Source of the DNA: JASLDZ01 sp964242895 | GTDB taxonomy: Bacteria; Pseudomonadota; Alphaproteobacteria; Caulobacterales; Caulobacteraceae | Length of the DNA stretch: 64,000 nt | NCBI GenBank assembly: GCA_964242895.1 | Contig: CAXTBN010000004.1 | Location: 1 to 64,000, forward strand | Reading direction: 5' to 3' | Shown here: piece by piece, positions 18,367 to 27,295 of the stretch | How positions within the stretch are numbered: position 1 is the stretch's first letter | How the letters are laid out: each line of letters begins with the position of its first letter | Translations under genes and position numbers: made by a program | Notes under the pieces: generated by a model | What the model was told of the DNA's origin: nothing | The model's database searches: none | Seen by the model: only the letters and a program-made list of their open reading frames with translations

Positions 18367-18987
18367 GTGGCCACGGCCGACGAATTCGCGGCGGTGCGCC
18401 CGCGGCTGTTCCACATGGCGGAGCCGGAGGCTTGGCCCTCCATCCAGGCGCACGGACTGCTGAGCACGACCGCTGCGCTCGACCTGCACGGCGTGAGCGG
18501 CGAGGCGCGAACAGCCGTGGAGCGCACCCGCCGGCTCGACACGGTGTGGCTGGAACACCCGGTCCACGGCCGCTTCCCCGTGCGCGACCAGCGGCCGCTC
18601 AACGAGGCGGCGCTCGCCCGCAGCCTGACGGGAGGGCTGGCGCCGGCGGACTGGTACGCCATCCTGAACGGGCGCGCGTTCCTGTGGGCCGACCCGGCGC
18701 GGCTGGAGCGGATGCGGCGCACCTATCGTCGCCGGCCCAACCTCGTGTTGACCGTGGACACCGGCGCCCTCGTCGCCGCCTACGGCGACCGGGTGGAGGT
18801 GAGCTTGATCAACAGCGGGGTGGCCTTCCCCATGAGCCCCGCGCCGCGGGGCCGCGAGACCTTCCGCCCGCTCGCGGGTCTCACCGCCGCCGAGCTGCGC
18901 CGCGTAGCCGAAGTGACTGTGCCCGACGGGGTGCCCGACTTCGTCCGCTACGTCACGGGCGTGGAGCTCGTCGCCGCCGGGCCGTGA
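18367..18987 (+). CDS. DUF7002-like protein, 206 aa
   Basis: 206-residue cytoplasmic protein that I match, from memory, to DUF7002: LFHMAEPEAWPSIQAHGLLSTTAAL near the N-terminus, FPVRDQRPLNEAAL in the middle, and WYAILNGRAFLW. The opening block resembles enzymes with an ADP-ribosyltransferase-like H-x-T/S start (the HMAEP...HGLLST region), but I see no complete catalytic motif. Start GTG at 18367, two bases after the prmA stop, so coupled translation is likely. Function unknown. Confidence 0.7.
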   Translation: MATADEFAAVRPRLFHMAEPEAWPSIQAHGLLSTTAALDLHGVSGEARTAVERTRRLDTVWLEHPVHGRFPVRDQRPLNEAALARSLTGGLAPADWYAILNGRAFLWADPARLERMRRTYRRRPNLVLTVDTGALVAAYGDRVEVSLINSGVAFPMSPAPRGRETFRPLAGLTAAELRRVAEVTVPDGVPDFVRYVTGVELVAAGP

Positions 18988-18991
18988 GACC

Positions 18992-19723
18992 TCAGTCCTC
19001 AAGAAGCGTCGTCAGCATGGTCGGGCGGTGATTCAGGAAGGCGCGGGTGGTCTGGTAGGCGTCGGTGTCCTCGTAGGCGACCTGCTCCAGGCCGTGCTCG
19101 GAGGCGCGCCAGATCGCGCAGTCCGGGTAGCCCAGGATGATCGGCGAGTGGGTGGCGATGATGAACTGCGAGCGGGCGCGGACCAAGTCGTGCAGGCGCG
19201 TCAGGAACGAGAGCTGGCGCGAGGGCGACAGCGCCGCCTCCGGCTCGTCGAGGATGTAGAGGCCGGCGCCACGGAAACGGTTCTCGAAGAGGCTGAAGAA
19301 CGACTCGCCGTGGCTCTGTTCGTGCAGCGGGCGGTCGCCGTAGCCGCTGACGCCCACGTCCTCCACGTAGCTCGCGGCGTTGTAGAAGCTCTCCGCGCGC
19401 AGGAAGAAGCCGTCCGTCGGCCGCAGCCGTCCGCGCATCGGGCGGATGAAGCGGTGCAGCGGCGAGTGGGTGGCGCGCGTGCCGAAGCTGAAGTTGCGCG
19501 AACCGCCCTCGGCGTTGAAGCCCCAGGCCACCGCCAGCGCTTCGATCAGCGTCGACTTGCCCGAGCCGTTCTCGCCGACCAGGAAGGTGACTTTGGGGTG
19601 CAGTTCCAGCCGCTCGAGCCCGCGCAGCACGGGCAGGTCGAAGGGGTAGGCCGACGCGTCCCACCCCTCTCCTCGGAGGACCTGCGCCTCCAGCCAGTAG
19701 TGTTCGGCGTCGATCGCGCGCAT
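18992..19723 (-). CDS. AAA/ABC-type ATPase (COG3910-like), orphan
   Basis: 243-residue P-loop ATPase of the SMC/Rad50-like predicted ATPase group. Walker A is FLVGENGSGKST (about residues 47-58), Walker B is LYILDEPEAAL, and the H-loop is FIIATHSPI. There is no TOPRIM nuclease domain or long coiled coil, so it is a bare single-domain ATPase. Its ATG shares one base with the fumC stop (TGATG), meaning the two are translationally coupled. It is convergent with the DUF7002 gene, with only 4 bases between stops. Homologues are scattered among bacteria without assigned roles; a role in nucleic-acid surveillance is only a guess. Confidence 0.85.
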   Translation of the reverse strand: MRAIDAEHYWLEAQVLRGEGWDASAYPFDLPVLRGLERLELHPKVTFLVGENGSGKSTLIEALAVAWGFNAEGGSRNFSFGTRATHSPLHRFIRPMRGRLRPTDGFFLRAESFYNAASYVEDVGVSGYGDRPLHEQSHGESFFSLFENRFRGAGLYILDEPEAALSPSRQLSFLTRLHDLVRARSQFIIATHSPIILGYPDCAIWRASEHGLEQVAYEDTDAYQTTRAFLNHRPTMLTTLLED

Positions 19724-21111
19724 CAGCCCGGCGAGATCATCTTCTCCGGGCGGACCACCTCGTCGAACTCCGCGTCGGTGACGTAGCCGCCGCCGACGGC
19801 CTCCTCGCGCAGGGTGGTGCCGTTCCGGTGCGCGGTCTTGGCGATCTTGGCGGCCGCGTCGTAGCCGATCTTCGGGGCGAGTGCGGTGACCAGCATCAGC
19901 GAGCGCTCCAGCGCCGCCTTGATGTTGTCCTCCCGCGCCTCGATCCCGGAGACCATGTTGTCGGCGAAGGAGCGCGCCGCGTCAGCCAGGAGCTGGCACG
20001 ACTGCAGGAAGGTGTAGGCCATCACGGGGTTGAACACGTTCAGCTCGAAGTGGCCGGACGCGCCGGCCATGGTCATGGTGGTCTCGTTGCCGAACACGCG
20101 CGTGCAGACCATCGTCAGCGCCTCCGCCTGCGTCGGGTTCACCTTGCCGGGCATGATGGACGAGCCCGGCTCGTTCTCCGGCAGCGCCAGCTCGCCGAGG
20201 CCGGAGCGTGGGCCCGAGCCCAGGAAGCGGATGTCGTTGGCGATCTTGAACAGGGCGACGGCCGCGGTGTTCAGCGCGCCGTGGGCGAACACCATGGCGT
20301 CGTGGGCGGCCAGCGCCTCGAACTTGTTGGGCGCGGTGACGAAGGGCAGGCGGGTGATGGCGGCGATCCGCTCGGCCACCTTCTCGGCGAAGCCCACCGG
20401 CGCGTTCAGCCCGGTGCCGACCGCCGTGCCGCCCTGCGCCAGCTCGTACAGGCCGTAGAGCGTCTCCTTGATGCGCCTGACGGCCATGCCGACCTGCCAC
20501 GAGTAGCCGCCGAACTCCTGCCCGAGCGTCAGCGGCGTCGCGTCCTGCGTGTGCGTGCGGCCGATCTTGATGATGTGGGCGAACTGCTTGGACTTGGCCT
20601 CCAGCGCGGCGTGCAGGTGCTCCAGCGCCGGCATCACCTCGCGCGCCACCGCCTCGGCCGCCGCGATGTGCATGGCGGTGGGGTAGGTGTCGTTGGACGA
20701 CTGGCTCATGTTGACGTGATCGTTCGGATGGACGGGCGTTTTGGAGCCTATCTCGCCGCCGAGCGCCTCGATGGCGCGGTTCGAGATCACCTCGTTGGCG
20801 TTCATGTTCGACTGGGTGCCCGACCCCGTCTGCCAGACCACCAGCGGGAAATGGTCGTCGAGCGAGCCCGAGATCACCTCGTCCGCCGCGCTGACGATGG
20901 CGGCCCCGACCGCCGGGTCGAGCTTGCCGAGCGCCATGTTGGCCTCGGCCGCCGCGCGCTTCACGATCCCCAGCGCCCGCACGATCCCCGCCGGCTGCTT
21001 CTCCCAGCCGATCTTGAAGTTGCCGAGGCTGCGCTGGCTTTGCGCGCCCCAGTAGCGGTCGGAGGCCACCTCGATCGGGCCGAAGGTGTCGGTCTCGGTG
21101 CGGGTGGACAT
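19723..21111 (-). CDS. fumC: Class II fumarate hydratase
   Basis: Reversible hydration of fumarate to malate in the TCA cycle; oxygen-stable, iron-independent tetramer. The 462-residue protein is full length and has the superfamily signature GSSIMPGKVNPT, the TGSGTQSNMNANEVISNRA and HPNDHVNMSQSSNDTYP blocks and the GRTHTQDATP segment. ATG at 21111. The stop codon shares a base with the start of the orphan ATPase downstream. The reductase gene lies 79 bases upstream on the same strand, so co-transcription is possible but not obvious. Confidence 0.97.
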   Translation of the reverse strand: MSTRTETDTFGPIEVASDRYWGAQSQRSLGNFKIGWEKQPAGIVRALGIVKRAAAEANMALGKLDPAVGAAIVSAADEVISGSLDDHFPLVVWQTGSGTQSNMNANEVISNRAIEALGGEIGSKTPVHPNDHVNMSQSSNDTYPTAMHIAAAEAVAREVMPALEHLHAALEAKSKQFAHIIKIGRTHTQDATPLTLGQEFGGYSWQVGMAVRRIKETLYGLYELAQGGTAVGTGLNAPVGFAEKVAERIAAITRLPFVTAPNKFEALAAHDAMVFAHGALNTAAVALFKIANDIRFLGSGPRSGLGELALPENEPGSSIMPGKVNPTQAEALTMVCTRVFGNETTMTMAGASGHFELNVFNPVMAYTFLQSCQLLADAARSFADNMVSGIEAREDNIKAALERSLMLVTALAPKIGYDAAAKIAKTAHRNGTTLREEAVGGGYVTDAEFDEVVRPEKMISPG

Positions 21112-21190
21112 GCGGCGGGCTCGGAACGGCGGCGGGGAGGGCGGCCGTCCTATCGCCGGGTGCCGGGAGCGACAAGGTGGCCGCCGGCCG

Positions 21191-22240
21191 TCATGGCTTT
21201 ACGATCCCGAGGTCGATCAGGCTGCGCGCGCTGTCGAGGATCGTGTCGCGAGCGGGTCGCGGGGTCCAGCCCAGGGCTCGCGCGGGGCCGCTGTCCACCT
21301 TCCTCACGCGGCCGAGCTCGCTCACCACCCCGCGCGCCTGCGGGTCGACCAGCGCCACCATGCGCAGGAGCCAGCCTGGAAGACGCCGGGTCGGCACACG
21401 CCCGGACTCGTGCGCCGGCAGCACCTCGCGCAGGGTGCGGGCGAAGTCGGCGAACCACGTCCACTCGCCCGTGGCGACCAGCCGGCCGCCGGCGGCCTCG
21501 GGCCGGGTCATGGCGAGGAGGTGCAGGTCGGCCGTGTCGCGCACGTCGACCACCTGGAAGCCGATGGGCGGCAGGCCGGGCAGGGCGCCCTTGAGCAGCC
21601 GCTCCACGATCACGAGCGAGGTGCCCGTGTCGCGGCCGAGCGTCGGCCCGAAAATCCCGGACGGATTGACGGTGGCGATCTCCATCACACCGCCCTCGGA
21701 GGCGGCCCACTCGCGCGCGGCGCGCTCGGCCAGCGTCTTGGACTGGGCGTAGGCGCTCACGCCGGGACCGTCGACCTCCGTCCAGTCGGCGGCCGTCATG
21801 GGCGGGGCGTCGATGCGGTAGCGCTCGGGCGCGTGACCGTAGGCGACCGCGGCGACGGACGAAGTGACCACCACGCGCTTCACGCCCGCCGCCTTCGCCG
21901 CCCGCAGCACGCGCAGCGTGCCCTCGCGCGCGGGACGGATCAGCTCGTCGGGGTGCTTCGGGTTGCGATCGGGAAAGGGCGACGCGACGTGCAGGACGTA
22001 CACGGATCCCGCCGCGGCCTCCGACCAGCCGGCGTCGGACATGAGGTCGGCGGCCACCACCTCCAGCCACTCGCCGGCGTGGACCTCCGAGGCGACCATG
22101 GCCCGCAGCTCGGCCTCACGCCGCAGGTCGCGCACCGTGGCGCGCACGCGCCAGCCCGACTGCAGGAGCCGCACCACGCACCAGCCGCCGAGGTAGCCCG
22201 TGCCGCCGGTGACGAGCACCCGCCCCTTGTCGTCCGCCAC
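21191..22240 (-). CDS. NAD(P)-dependent epimerase/dihydroflavonol-4-reductase-like
   Basis: 349-residue extended short-chain dehydrogenase. The Rossmann motif VTGGTGYLGGW is at about residues 10-20, the cofactor-binding LHVASPFP and VVVTSSVAAV blocks are present, and the catalytic pair is YAQSK (Tyr/Lys). The overall pattern is that of dihydroflavonol-4-reductase-like proteins, which in bacteria reduce various ketones or aldehydes. Start is GTG at 22240. The substrate is unknown. It lies between the patatin gene and fumC on the minus strand. Confidence 0.88.
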   Translation of the reverse strand: MADDKGRVLVTGGTGYLGGWCVVRLLQSGWRVRATVRDLRREAELRAMVASEVHAGEWLEVVAADLMSDAGWSEAAAGSVYVLHVASPFPDRNPKHPDELIRPAREGTLRVLRAAKAAGVKRVVVTSSVAAVAYGHAPERYRIDAPPMTAADWTEVDGPGVSAYAQSKTLAERAAREWAASEGGVMEIATVNPSGIFGPTLGRDTGTSLVIVERLLKGALPGLPPIGFQVVDVRDTADLHLLAMTRPEAAGGRLVATGEWTWFADFARTLREVLPAHESGRVPTRRLPGWLLRMVALVDPQARGVVSELGRVRKVDSGPARALGWTPRPARDTILDSARSLIDLGIVKP

Positions 22241-22294
22241 GGCGCGCCTCCCAAGCTTCGCAGCACATGGGGCGTGGCGTCAGCGCGGCAAGGC

Positions 22295-24100
22295 TCAGCT
22301 CGATGGCGCGGGTTCGTCGTCGTCGGCGAGGGTGTCGACCTCCGACGGCTCCAGCACGGGCGGGACCGGGGCGGTCCTCCGCCGGGCCTGCGTGACCGGG
22401 CCGTCGAGGCCGGCCAGCACCTGCCGCGCGGCCGCCAGGCCGGCGTTGACGGCCGCGTCGTAGCTGCGCCAGTCCTGCAGGCCCACGTCGGGGATTTGCG
22501 GCACGATCAGCACGTCGGAGGCTTCGCGGGCCGCGGCGAACTCGCGGTGCGTGGTCACCGTCGCCGAGCGGATCAGCAGGCCGACGATCGGCGGCCCCTT
22601 GCGCCAAGCGCCCGACAGCACCCAGCGCGTCAGGGACGGCGGCCGGGCGACCTCGGCGGGCGAGAGCTCCTCGGCCAGCGCCACATCGACGCCGACGATG
22701 GGTCCGCGGTGCGCCTCGCGCATGATCTCGGTGGGCAGGTTGCGAAGCACGCCGCCGTCGACCAGCACCTCGTCGTCCTCCACCACGGGCGGCAGCACCC
22801 CGGGCAGCGCCGCCGAGGCGCGCAGGGCGCGGCGCAGGGAACCGCGCCGGTGCACCTGCGGCAGCCCGGTGGTCAGGTTGGACGAGACGGCGAAGAACGG
22901 CAGGTCCAGGTCGGCGATGTCCAGGTCTCCGAACGCCTCCTTCAGCCGCGTCGCCACGCGCGCGCCGCGGCTCAGGCTGATCATGGGAAAGGCGATGTCG
23001 CCGACGGGGCTGGTGTTCACGAACGCGTGGCGCATCCGGGCGTCGAGCTGCTGCAGGTCCCACCCGGAGCACACGCCCGCGCCGACGATGGCGCCCATGG
23101 AGGCGCCGCCCAGGGAGTCGACGGGCTCGCCCGCCTCCGCCAGGGCGCGGAGCACGCCGACGTGGGCGTAGGCGCGCGCGCCCCCGCCGGAGAGCACCAG
23201 GCCCACGGCGCGGCCGGCCACGTGACGCGTCAGCCGAGCAAGGTCGCGCTCCGAGCCGTCGCGGACGTGCAGCACGCCGGACGCGCCCACCGCGTCCAGC
23301 CACGCCTGGGTCCGGCGGACTCCGCCGCCCTCGCCGTCGGCGAGCAGGATCAGGTCGGTGGGCCGGTTCGGCTGCACGGCGGCCTCCGCGCGCCGGCGCA
23401 CGGCGGCGTCGGGGGACTCCGGGCCCTTGCGCGCCAGGAGGTGGAGGTGATCGACCTGCCGCCCGCAGACCTGGCGCCACTCGTCCTCGTCCGCCTCGGC
23501 GCAGAGGAGCACCGTGTCGGTGTTGGCCTCCAATTCGGTGAACCAGGCGGCGTCGCGGCGGAGCGCCTCAGCGCCGACCACGGCCACGCCGCGCCCCTCG
23601 CGCGACAGCCGCCGCGCCAGCCGTTCGGCCAGCGGCCGCGCCCTAGCCGCGGGCGCGACGGAGACGAAGCCGAACACCTTGGGCTCGCCCAGCCCGGTGG
23701 CCGCTCCCTCGCGGGAGCGCAGCACCATCAGCCGCGCGAGCTCGGCCATCAGCTCGGGCCGCCGCCTCGCCTCGATCAGGAAGGCTTCCCGCGGCAGGGC
23801 CAGGATCTCGCTGTCTCGCAGCGCGACGACCCTGGCGGAGTGGGTGACGCCGCCGAACAGCGCCATCTCCCCCACAGGCTCGCCCGGGCTCACCACGCCC
23901 ACGACGTGCGGGGCGCCGTCCTCCCGCTCTCGCAGCACGGCGAGCCGGCCGGAGCGGACGAGGTAAAGGGCGTCGGCGGGGCGGCCCACGTCGTACAGCG
24001 TCTCGCCGCCCGGGAGCGCGAACCAGACGATGCCCTTGGCCGGTCGCCGGCCCAGGAACAGGCGGCGCAGCGGGGTCATCTCGGGCGCGCCGGCCGGCAT
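22295..24100 (-). CDS. Patatin-like phospholipase with cyclic-nucleotide-binding domain (NTE/RssA type)
   Basis: 601-residue protein with three parts. Residues about 25-130 form a cNMP-binding domain (LYDVGRPADALYLVRSG, EPVGEMALFGG). A middle region (about 140-295) has the alternating pattern of an alpha/beta domain. A C-terminal patatin domain carries the oxyanion hole SGGGARAYAHVG (304-315), nucleophile Ser334 in GASMG, and catalytic Asp448 in DGG. It is predicted to hydrolyse phospholipid or lysophospholipid esters at the membrane, with activity perhaps gated by a cyclic nucleotide. ATG at 24100 is chosen over 24079 because only it has an AAGG upstream. It is divergent from MCC beta across 81 bases. 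Confidence 0.9.
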   Translation of the reverse strand: MPAGAPEMTPLRRLFLGRRPAKGIVWFALPGGETLYDVGRPADALYLVRSGRLAVLREREDGAPHVVGVVSPGEPVGEMALFGGVTHSARVVALRDSEILALPREAFLIEARRRPELMAELARLMVLRSREGAATGLGEPKVFGFVSVAPAARARPLAERLARRLSREGRGVAVVGAEALRRDAAWFTELEANTDTVLLCAEADEDEWRQVCGRQVDHLHLLARKGPESPDAAVRRRAEAAVQPNRPTDLILLADGEGGGVRRTQAWLDAVGASGVLHVRDGSERDLARLTRHVAGRAVGLVLSGGGARAYAHVGVLRALAEAGEPVDSLGGASMGAIVGAGVCSGWDLQQLDARMRHAFVNTSPVGDIAFPMISLSRGARVATRLKEAFGDLDIADLDLPFFAVSSNLTTGLPQVHRRGSLRRALRASAALPGVLPPVVEDDEVLVDGGVLRNLPTEIMREAHRGPIVGVDVALAEELSPAEVARPPSLTRWVLSGAWRKGPPIVGLLIRSATVTTHREFAAAREASDVLIVPQIPDVGLQDWRSYDAAVNAGLAAARQVLAGLDGPVTQARRRTAPVPPVLEPSEVDTLADDDEPAPSS

Positions 24101-24181
24101 GCGCCGACCCTTAGCGCCCGGGGTGAGTCCGTGCGAGCGGTTGCCGCGCCGCGCGTTCCGGGGCAGGTCTCGCCCACCGCC

Positions 24182-25780
24182 ATGCCCCGCCTCGCCTCCG
24201 CCCTCGACACATCCTCCGCCGCCTTTCGCGCGAACGCGGAGCATAACCGTGGGCTCGTGACGCAGCTGCGGGACGAGACGGCGCGCTCCGCGCGTGGAGG
24301 GCCGGAGGCGTCGCGCGAGCGCCACGTCGCCCGCGGCAAGCTCCTGCCGCGCGACCGCGTGGAGCGTCTGCTCGACCCCGGGTCGCCGTTCCTGGAGCTG
24401 AACCCGTTGGCCGCGCACGGCCTGCACAAGGGCGAGGCGCCGGGCGCAGGCGTGATCACCGGCGTCGGCCGCGTCGCCGGCCGCGAGGTGGTGATCGTCT
24501 GCAACGACCCGACGGTGAAGGGCGGGGCCTACTTCCCGGAGACAGTGAAGAAGCACCTGCGCGCGCAGGAGGTCGCCATGCAGAACCGCCTGGCCTGCGT
24601 CTACCTGGTGGACTCCGGCGGCGCGAACCTGCCGCACCAGGCCGAGGTCTTCCCCGACCGCGACCACTTCGGCCGCATCTTCTTCAACCAGGCGAACATG
24701 AGCGCGCAGGGGATCGCGCAGATCGCCTGCGTCATGGGCTCTTGCACCGCCGGCGGGGCCTACGTGCCCGCCATGAGTGACGAGACGATCATCGTCCGCG
24801 GCCAGGGCACCATCTTCCTAGGCGGCCCGCCGCTCGTGAAGGCGGCCACCGGCGAGGTCATCAGCGCCGAGGAGCTGGGCGGCGCCGACACCCACGCCCG
24901 CCGCTCCGGCGTGGTCGACCACGTGGCGGACAACGACGAGCACGCCCTGCAGATCGTGCGGAGCATCGTCGGCCGCCTCGGCCCGAACGCGCGGGCGGAC
25001 ATCGGCTCCGGCCTGCAGGCGCCGCGGCCGCCCGCCTACGATCCGGACGAGCTGTACGGGATCGTGCCGTCCGACGTGCGCGCGCCCTACGATGTGCGCG
25101 AGGTGATCGCCCGCCTCGTCGACGCCTCGGAGTTCGACGAGTTCAAGGCGCTGTACGGCGCGACGCTGGTCACCGGCTTCGCCCATGTCTGGGGCATGCC
25201 GGTCGCCATCCTCGCCAACAACGGCGTGCTGTTCAGCGAGAGCGCGCAGAAGGCGGCGCACTTCATTGAACTGGCGTGCCAAAGGCGCATCCCGCTGCTG
25301 TTCCTCCAGAACATCTCCGGCTTCATGGTCGGCGGCCGCTACGAGGCGGGCGGCATCGCCAAGGACGGGGCCAAGATGGTCACCGCCGTGGCCACCGCGA
25401 ACGTGCCCAAGCTCACCGTCTTGATCGGCGGCAGCTTCGGCGCGGGCAACTACGGCATGTGCGGCCGCGCCTACTCGCCGCGTTTCCTGTGGAGCTGGCC
25501 CAACAGCCGCATCAGCGTCATGGGCGGCGAGCAGGCCGCCAGCGTGCTCGCCACCGTCCACCGCGACGCCGACCGCTGGACACCGGAGGAGGCCGAGGCG
25601 TTCAAGGCCCCGATCCGCACCAAGTACGAGACCGAGGGCGAACCCTACTTCGCCACCGCCCGCCTGTGGGACGACGGGATCGTCGACCCCGCCCAGACCC
25701 GCGACGTGATCGGTCTCGGCCTCTCCGCCGCGCTCAACGCCCCCATCGCCGCGCCGCGCTTCGGCGTGTTCCGGATGTAA
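24182..25780 (+). CDS. liuB: Methylcrotonoyl-CoA carboxylase, beta (carboxyltransferase) subunit
   Basis: Carboxyltransferase half of biotin-dependent methylcrotonoyl-CoA carboxylase in leucine catabolism. 532 residues with the two-lobed carboxyltransferase pattern: ARGKLLPRDRVERLLDPGSPFLE near the N-terminus, GSCTAGGAYVPAMSDE and FLGGPPLVKAATGE in the N-lobe, and QNISGFMVGGRYEAGGIAKDGAKMV plus GGSFGAGNYGMCGRAY in the C-lobe. These blocks are characteristic of MCC rather than propionyl-CoA carboxylase. ATG at 24182 has little Shine-Dalgarno. The enoyl-CoA hydratase (LiuC-like) and the biotin subunit follow on the same strand but separated by other genes. Confidence 0.93.
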   Translation: MPRLASALDTSSAAFRANAEHNRGLVTQLRDETARSARGGPEASRERHVARGKLLPRDRVERLLDPGSPFLELNPLAAHGLHKGEAPGAGVITGVGRVAGREVVIVCNDPTVKGGAYFPETVKKHLRAQEVAMQNRLACVYLVDSGGANLPHQAEVFPDRDHFGRIFFNQANMSAQGIAQIACVMGSCTAGGAYVPAMSDETIIVRGQGTIFLGGPPLVKAATGEVISAEELGGADTHARRSGVVDHVADNDEHALQIVRSIVGRLGPNARADIGSGLQAPRPPAYDPDELYGIVPSDVRAPYDVREVIARLVDASEFDEFKALYGATLVTGFAHVWGMPVAILANNGVLFSESAQKAAHFIELACQRRIPLLFLQNISGFMVGGRYEAGGIAKDGAKMVTAVATANVPKLTVLIGGSFGAGNYGMCGRAYSPRFLWSWPNSRISVMGGEQAASVLATVHRDADRWTPEEAEAFKAPIRTKYETEGEPYFATARLWDDGIVDPAQTRDVIGLGLSAALNAPIAAPRFGVFRM

Positions 25781-25793
25781 GGCGCCGCGCGCT

Positions 25794-26396
25794 CTACCGC
25801 CGAGACGCCTTGGGCGGACTCGCCAGGTAGGCGCGCAGCGACGCGGGCAGGCCTTTCGCGTGGTAGTGGATGTCGGCCACCCTCGCCCGACCCGCCTCCT
25901 GCGCCACGTCGTAGTCCACGGTTCGGCGATGCGGATCGGTTTCGCCGGTGAAGACGGCCCGGATTCGTGTCGTTCCGGGAGAGGCGCCGGGGATCGGGGC
26001 GAGGCTGACGAGGGTGACGCGCCCGAGGTCCTCGCCGCTGTCGCTCCCCCACAGCAGCGCCCAGGCGAAGCGGTCGTTGATCTCCGGACTCCTGCGGCTC
26101 TCGCACAGGTCGAACAGCGCTCGCGTGAGGAAGGCGCGGCTTTCGAAGCCCGGCCGCTCGCTGGCGTTCTCCGTCCGGAACGCTCGGCGGACCAGCGCTT
26201 CGGGTGCGCTCACGGCCGGAACGGCGGCCGCGGTGACGGGCGCACGGGGGCCGGGGTCGCCTACGGGCGCCAGCGTCAGCAAAGCCGACCACAGGACGAC
26301 GATGATCGGCGGTGTCTCCGAAGCGGTGGCGCGGACCCCGCGCGGGAAGCTACCCTGCGCGGCGCCGCCGCCAGGGCGCCCGAACGAGCTCCCCAT
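25794..26396 (-). CDS. Membrane-anchored or exported hypothetical protein
   Basis: About 200 residues with one hydrophobic segment (IIVVLWSALLTLAPVG, roughly residues 31-46) and then a soluble domain with no motif I recognise. The domain resembles small secreted proteins (LVRRAFRTENASERPGF, RFAWALLWGSDSGEDLGRV, VDIHYHAKGLPASLRAYL-like ending). The chosen ATG at 26396 overlaps the oppositely directed ATG of the hydratase gene. No alternative ATG, GTG or TTG lies just upstream of the hydrophobic segment, so the start is uncertain. It sits antisense in the middle of the leucine-degradation set and is tail-to-tail with MCC beta (13-base gap). Confidence 0.6.
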   Translation of the reverse strand: MGSSFGRPGGGAAQGSFPRGVRATASETPPIIVVLWSALLTLAPVGDPGPRAPVTAAAVPAVSAPEALVRRAFRTENASERPGFESRAFLTRALFDLCESRRSPEINDRFAWALLWGSDSGEDLGRVTLVSLAPIPGASPGTTRIRAVFTGETDPHRRTVDYDVAQEAGRARVADIHYHAKGLPASLRAYLASPPKASRR

Positions 26397-27240
26397 GACC
26401 GATCCGATCGCCACCCCGTTCCGCGACATCATCTTCCCGACGGGCGCGGCGGAGGGCTCGCCCGTGGTGATCCAGGCGACGCCGGAGGGCGTGGCGGTGG
26501 TGAACCTGAATCGTCCCGCGCGGAAGAACGCCTTCGACGAGCCGATGGTCGACGCCCTGACCGAAGCCTTCACCACGCTCAAGAGCCAGGAGCACGTGCG
26601 CACCGTGTTCCTGCGCGGCGCGGGCGGGAGCTTCTGCGCCGGCGCCGACCTGGACTGGATGCGCCGCGCCGCCGGCTGGACCGAGGACCAGAACCGGGAG
26701 GACGCGCGCGACCTCGCAGGCATGCTTAGGCTCCTGCACGAGCTGCCGCAGCTGACGGTGGCGCTGGTCGAAGGGCCGGCGTTCGGCGGCGGGGCGGGGC
26801 TGGTGGCCGCGTGCGATCTGGCCCTGGCCGCGGCCGACGCCCTGTTCAGCTTCTCGGAGGTCAGGCTCGGCCTGACCCCGGCGACCATCAGCCCCTACGT
26901 GGTCGCGGCTGTGGGCCCGCGCGTGGCGCGCCGCCTGTTCGCCACCGGCGAGCGCTTCGACGCGACGGCGGCGGTGCGCTTCGGCCTCATCGACCGTGTC
27001 GTGGACGACCTGCACGCGGAGGCCGTGACCATCGCCCACGCCCAGGCCGCCTGCGCGCCCGAGGCGGTCGGCGAGGCCAAGCGTCTGGTCGGCGACGTGG
27101 CCGGCCATGCGATCGACGGCCGGCTCGCCGAGGAGACCGCCCGCCGCATCGCCGCGCGTCGCGTTTCGGTCGAGGGCCGGGAGGGCGTCGCCGCTTTCCT
27201 GGAGCGCCGCCGCCCGTCCTGGGCCGAGCGCACGGCGTAG
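26395..27240 (+). CDS. liuC: Enoyl-CoA hydratase-related protein, probable methylglutaconyl-CoA hydratase
   Basis: 281-residue crotonase-fold enzyme. Motifs are NRPARKNAFDEPMVDAL, the oxyanion-hole segment RGAGGSFCAGADLDWMRRA and VEGPAFGGGAGLVAACDLALA with the second oxyanion glycine, followed by FSEVRLGLTPATISPYVV. That last block and the DLDWM signature are typical of the LiuC/methylglutaconyl-CoA hydratase branch. Its position between the beta and alpha subunits of methylcrotonoyl-CoA carboxylase supports the assignment to leucine breakdown. ATG at 26395 is chosen from the family N-terminus; the Shine-Dalgarno is weak. Confidence 0.88.
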   Translation: MTDPIATPFRDIIFPTGAAEGSPVVIQATPEGVAVVNLNRPARKNAFDEPMVDALTEAFTTLKSQEHVRTVFLRGAGGSFCAGADLDWMRRAAGWTEDQNREDARDLAGMLRLLHELPQLTVALVEGPAFGGGAGLVAACDLALAAADALFSFSEVRLGLTPATISPYVVAAVGPRVARRLFATGERFDATAAVRFGLIDRVVDDLHAEAVTIAHAQAACAPEAVGEAKRLVGDVAGHAIDGRLAEETARRIAARRVSVEGREGVAAFLERRRPSWAERTA

Positions 27241-27295
27241 AGATCGCCTTGCCCTGCGGCGCGGGCGCGGCGAAGCTCTGGCGGAGAGGGGCGGC

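Noticed and set aside
23514..23966. Plus-strand frame inside the patatin gene
   Set aside because: Ser/Arg-rich shadow with no ribosome-binding site or motif.
21086..25780. A 1564-codon open frame
   Set aside because: Only its last third (from 24182) is MCC beta. The rest is a shadow of minus-strand genes with low-complexity Arg/Gly/Ala sequence and no motifs.
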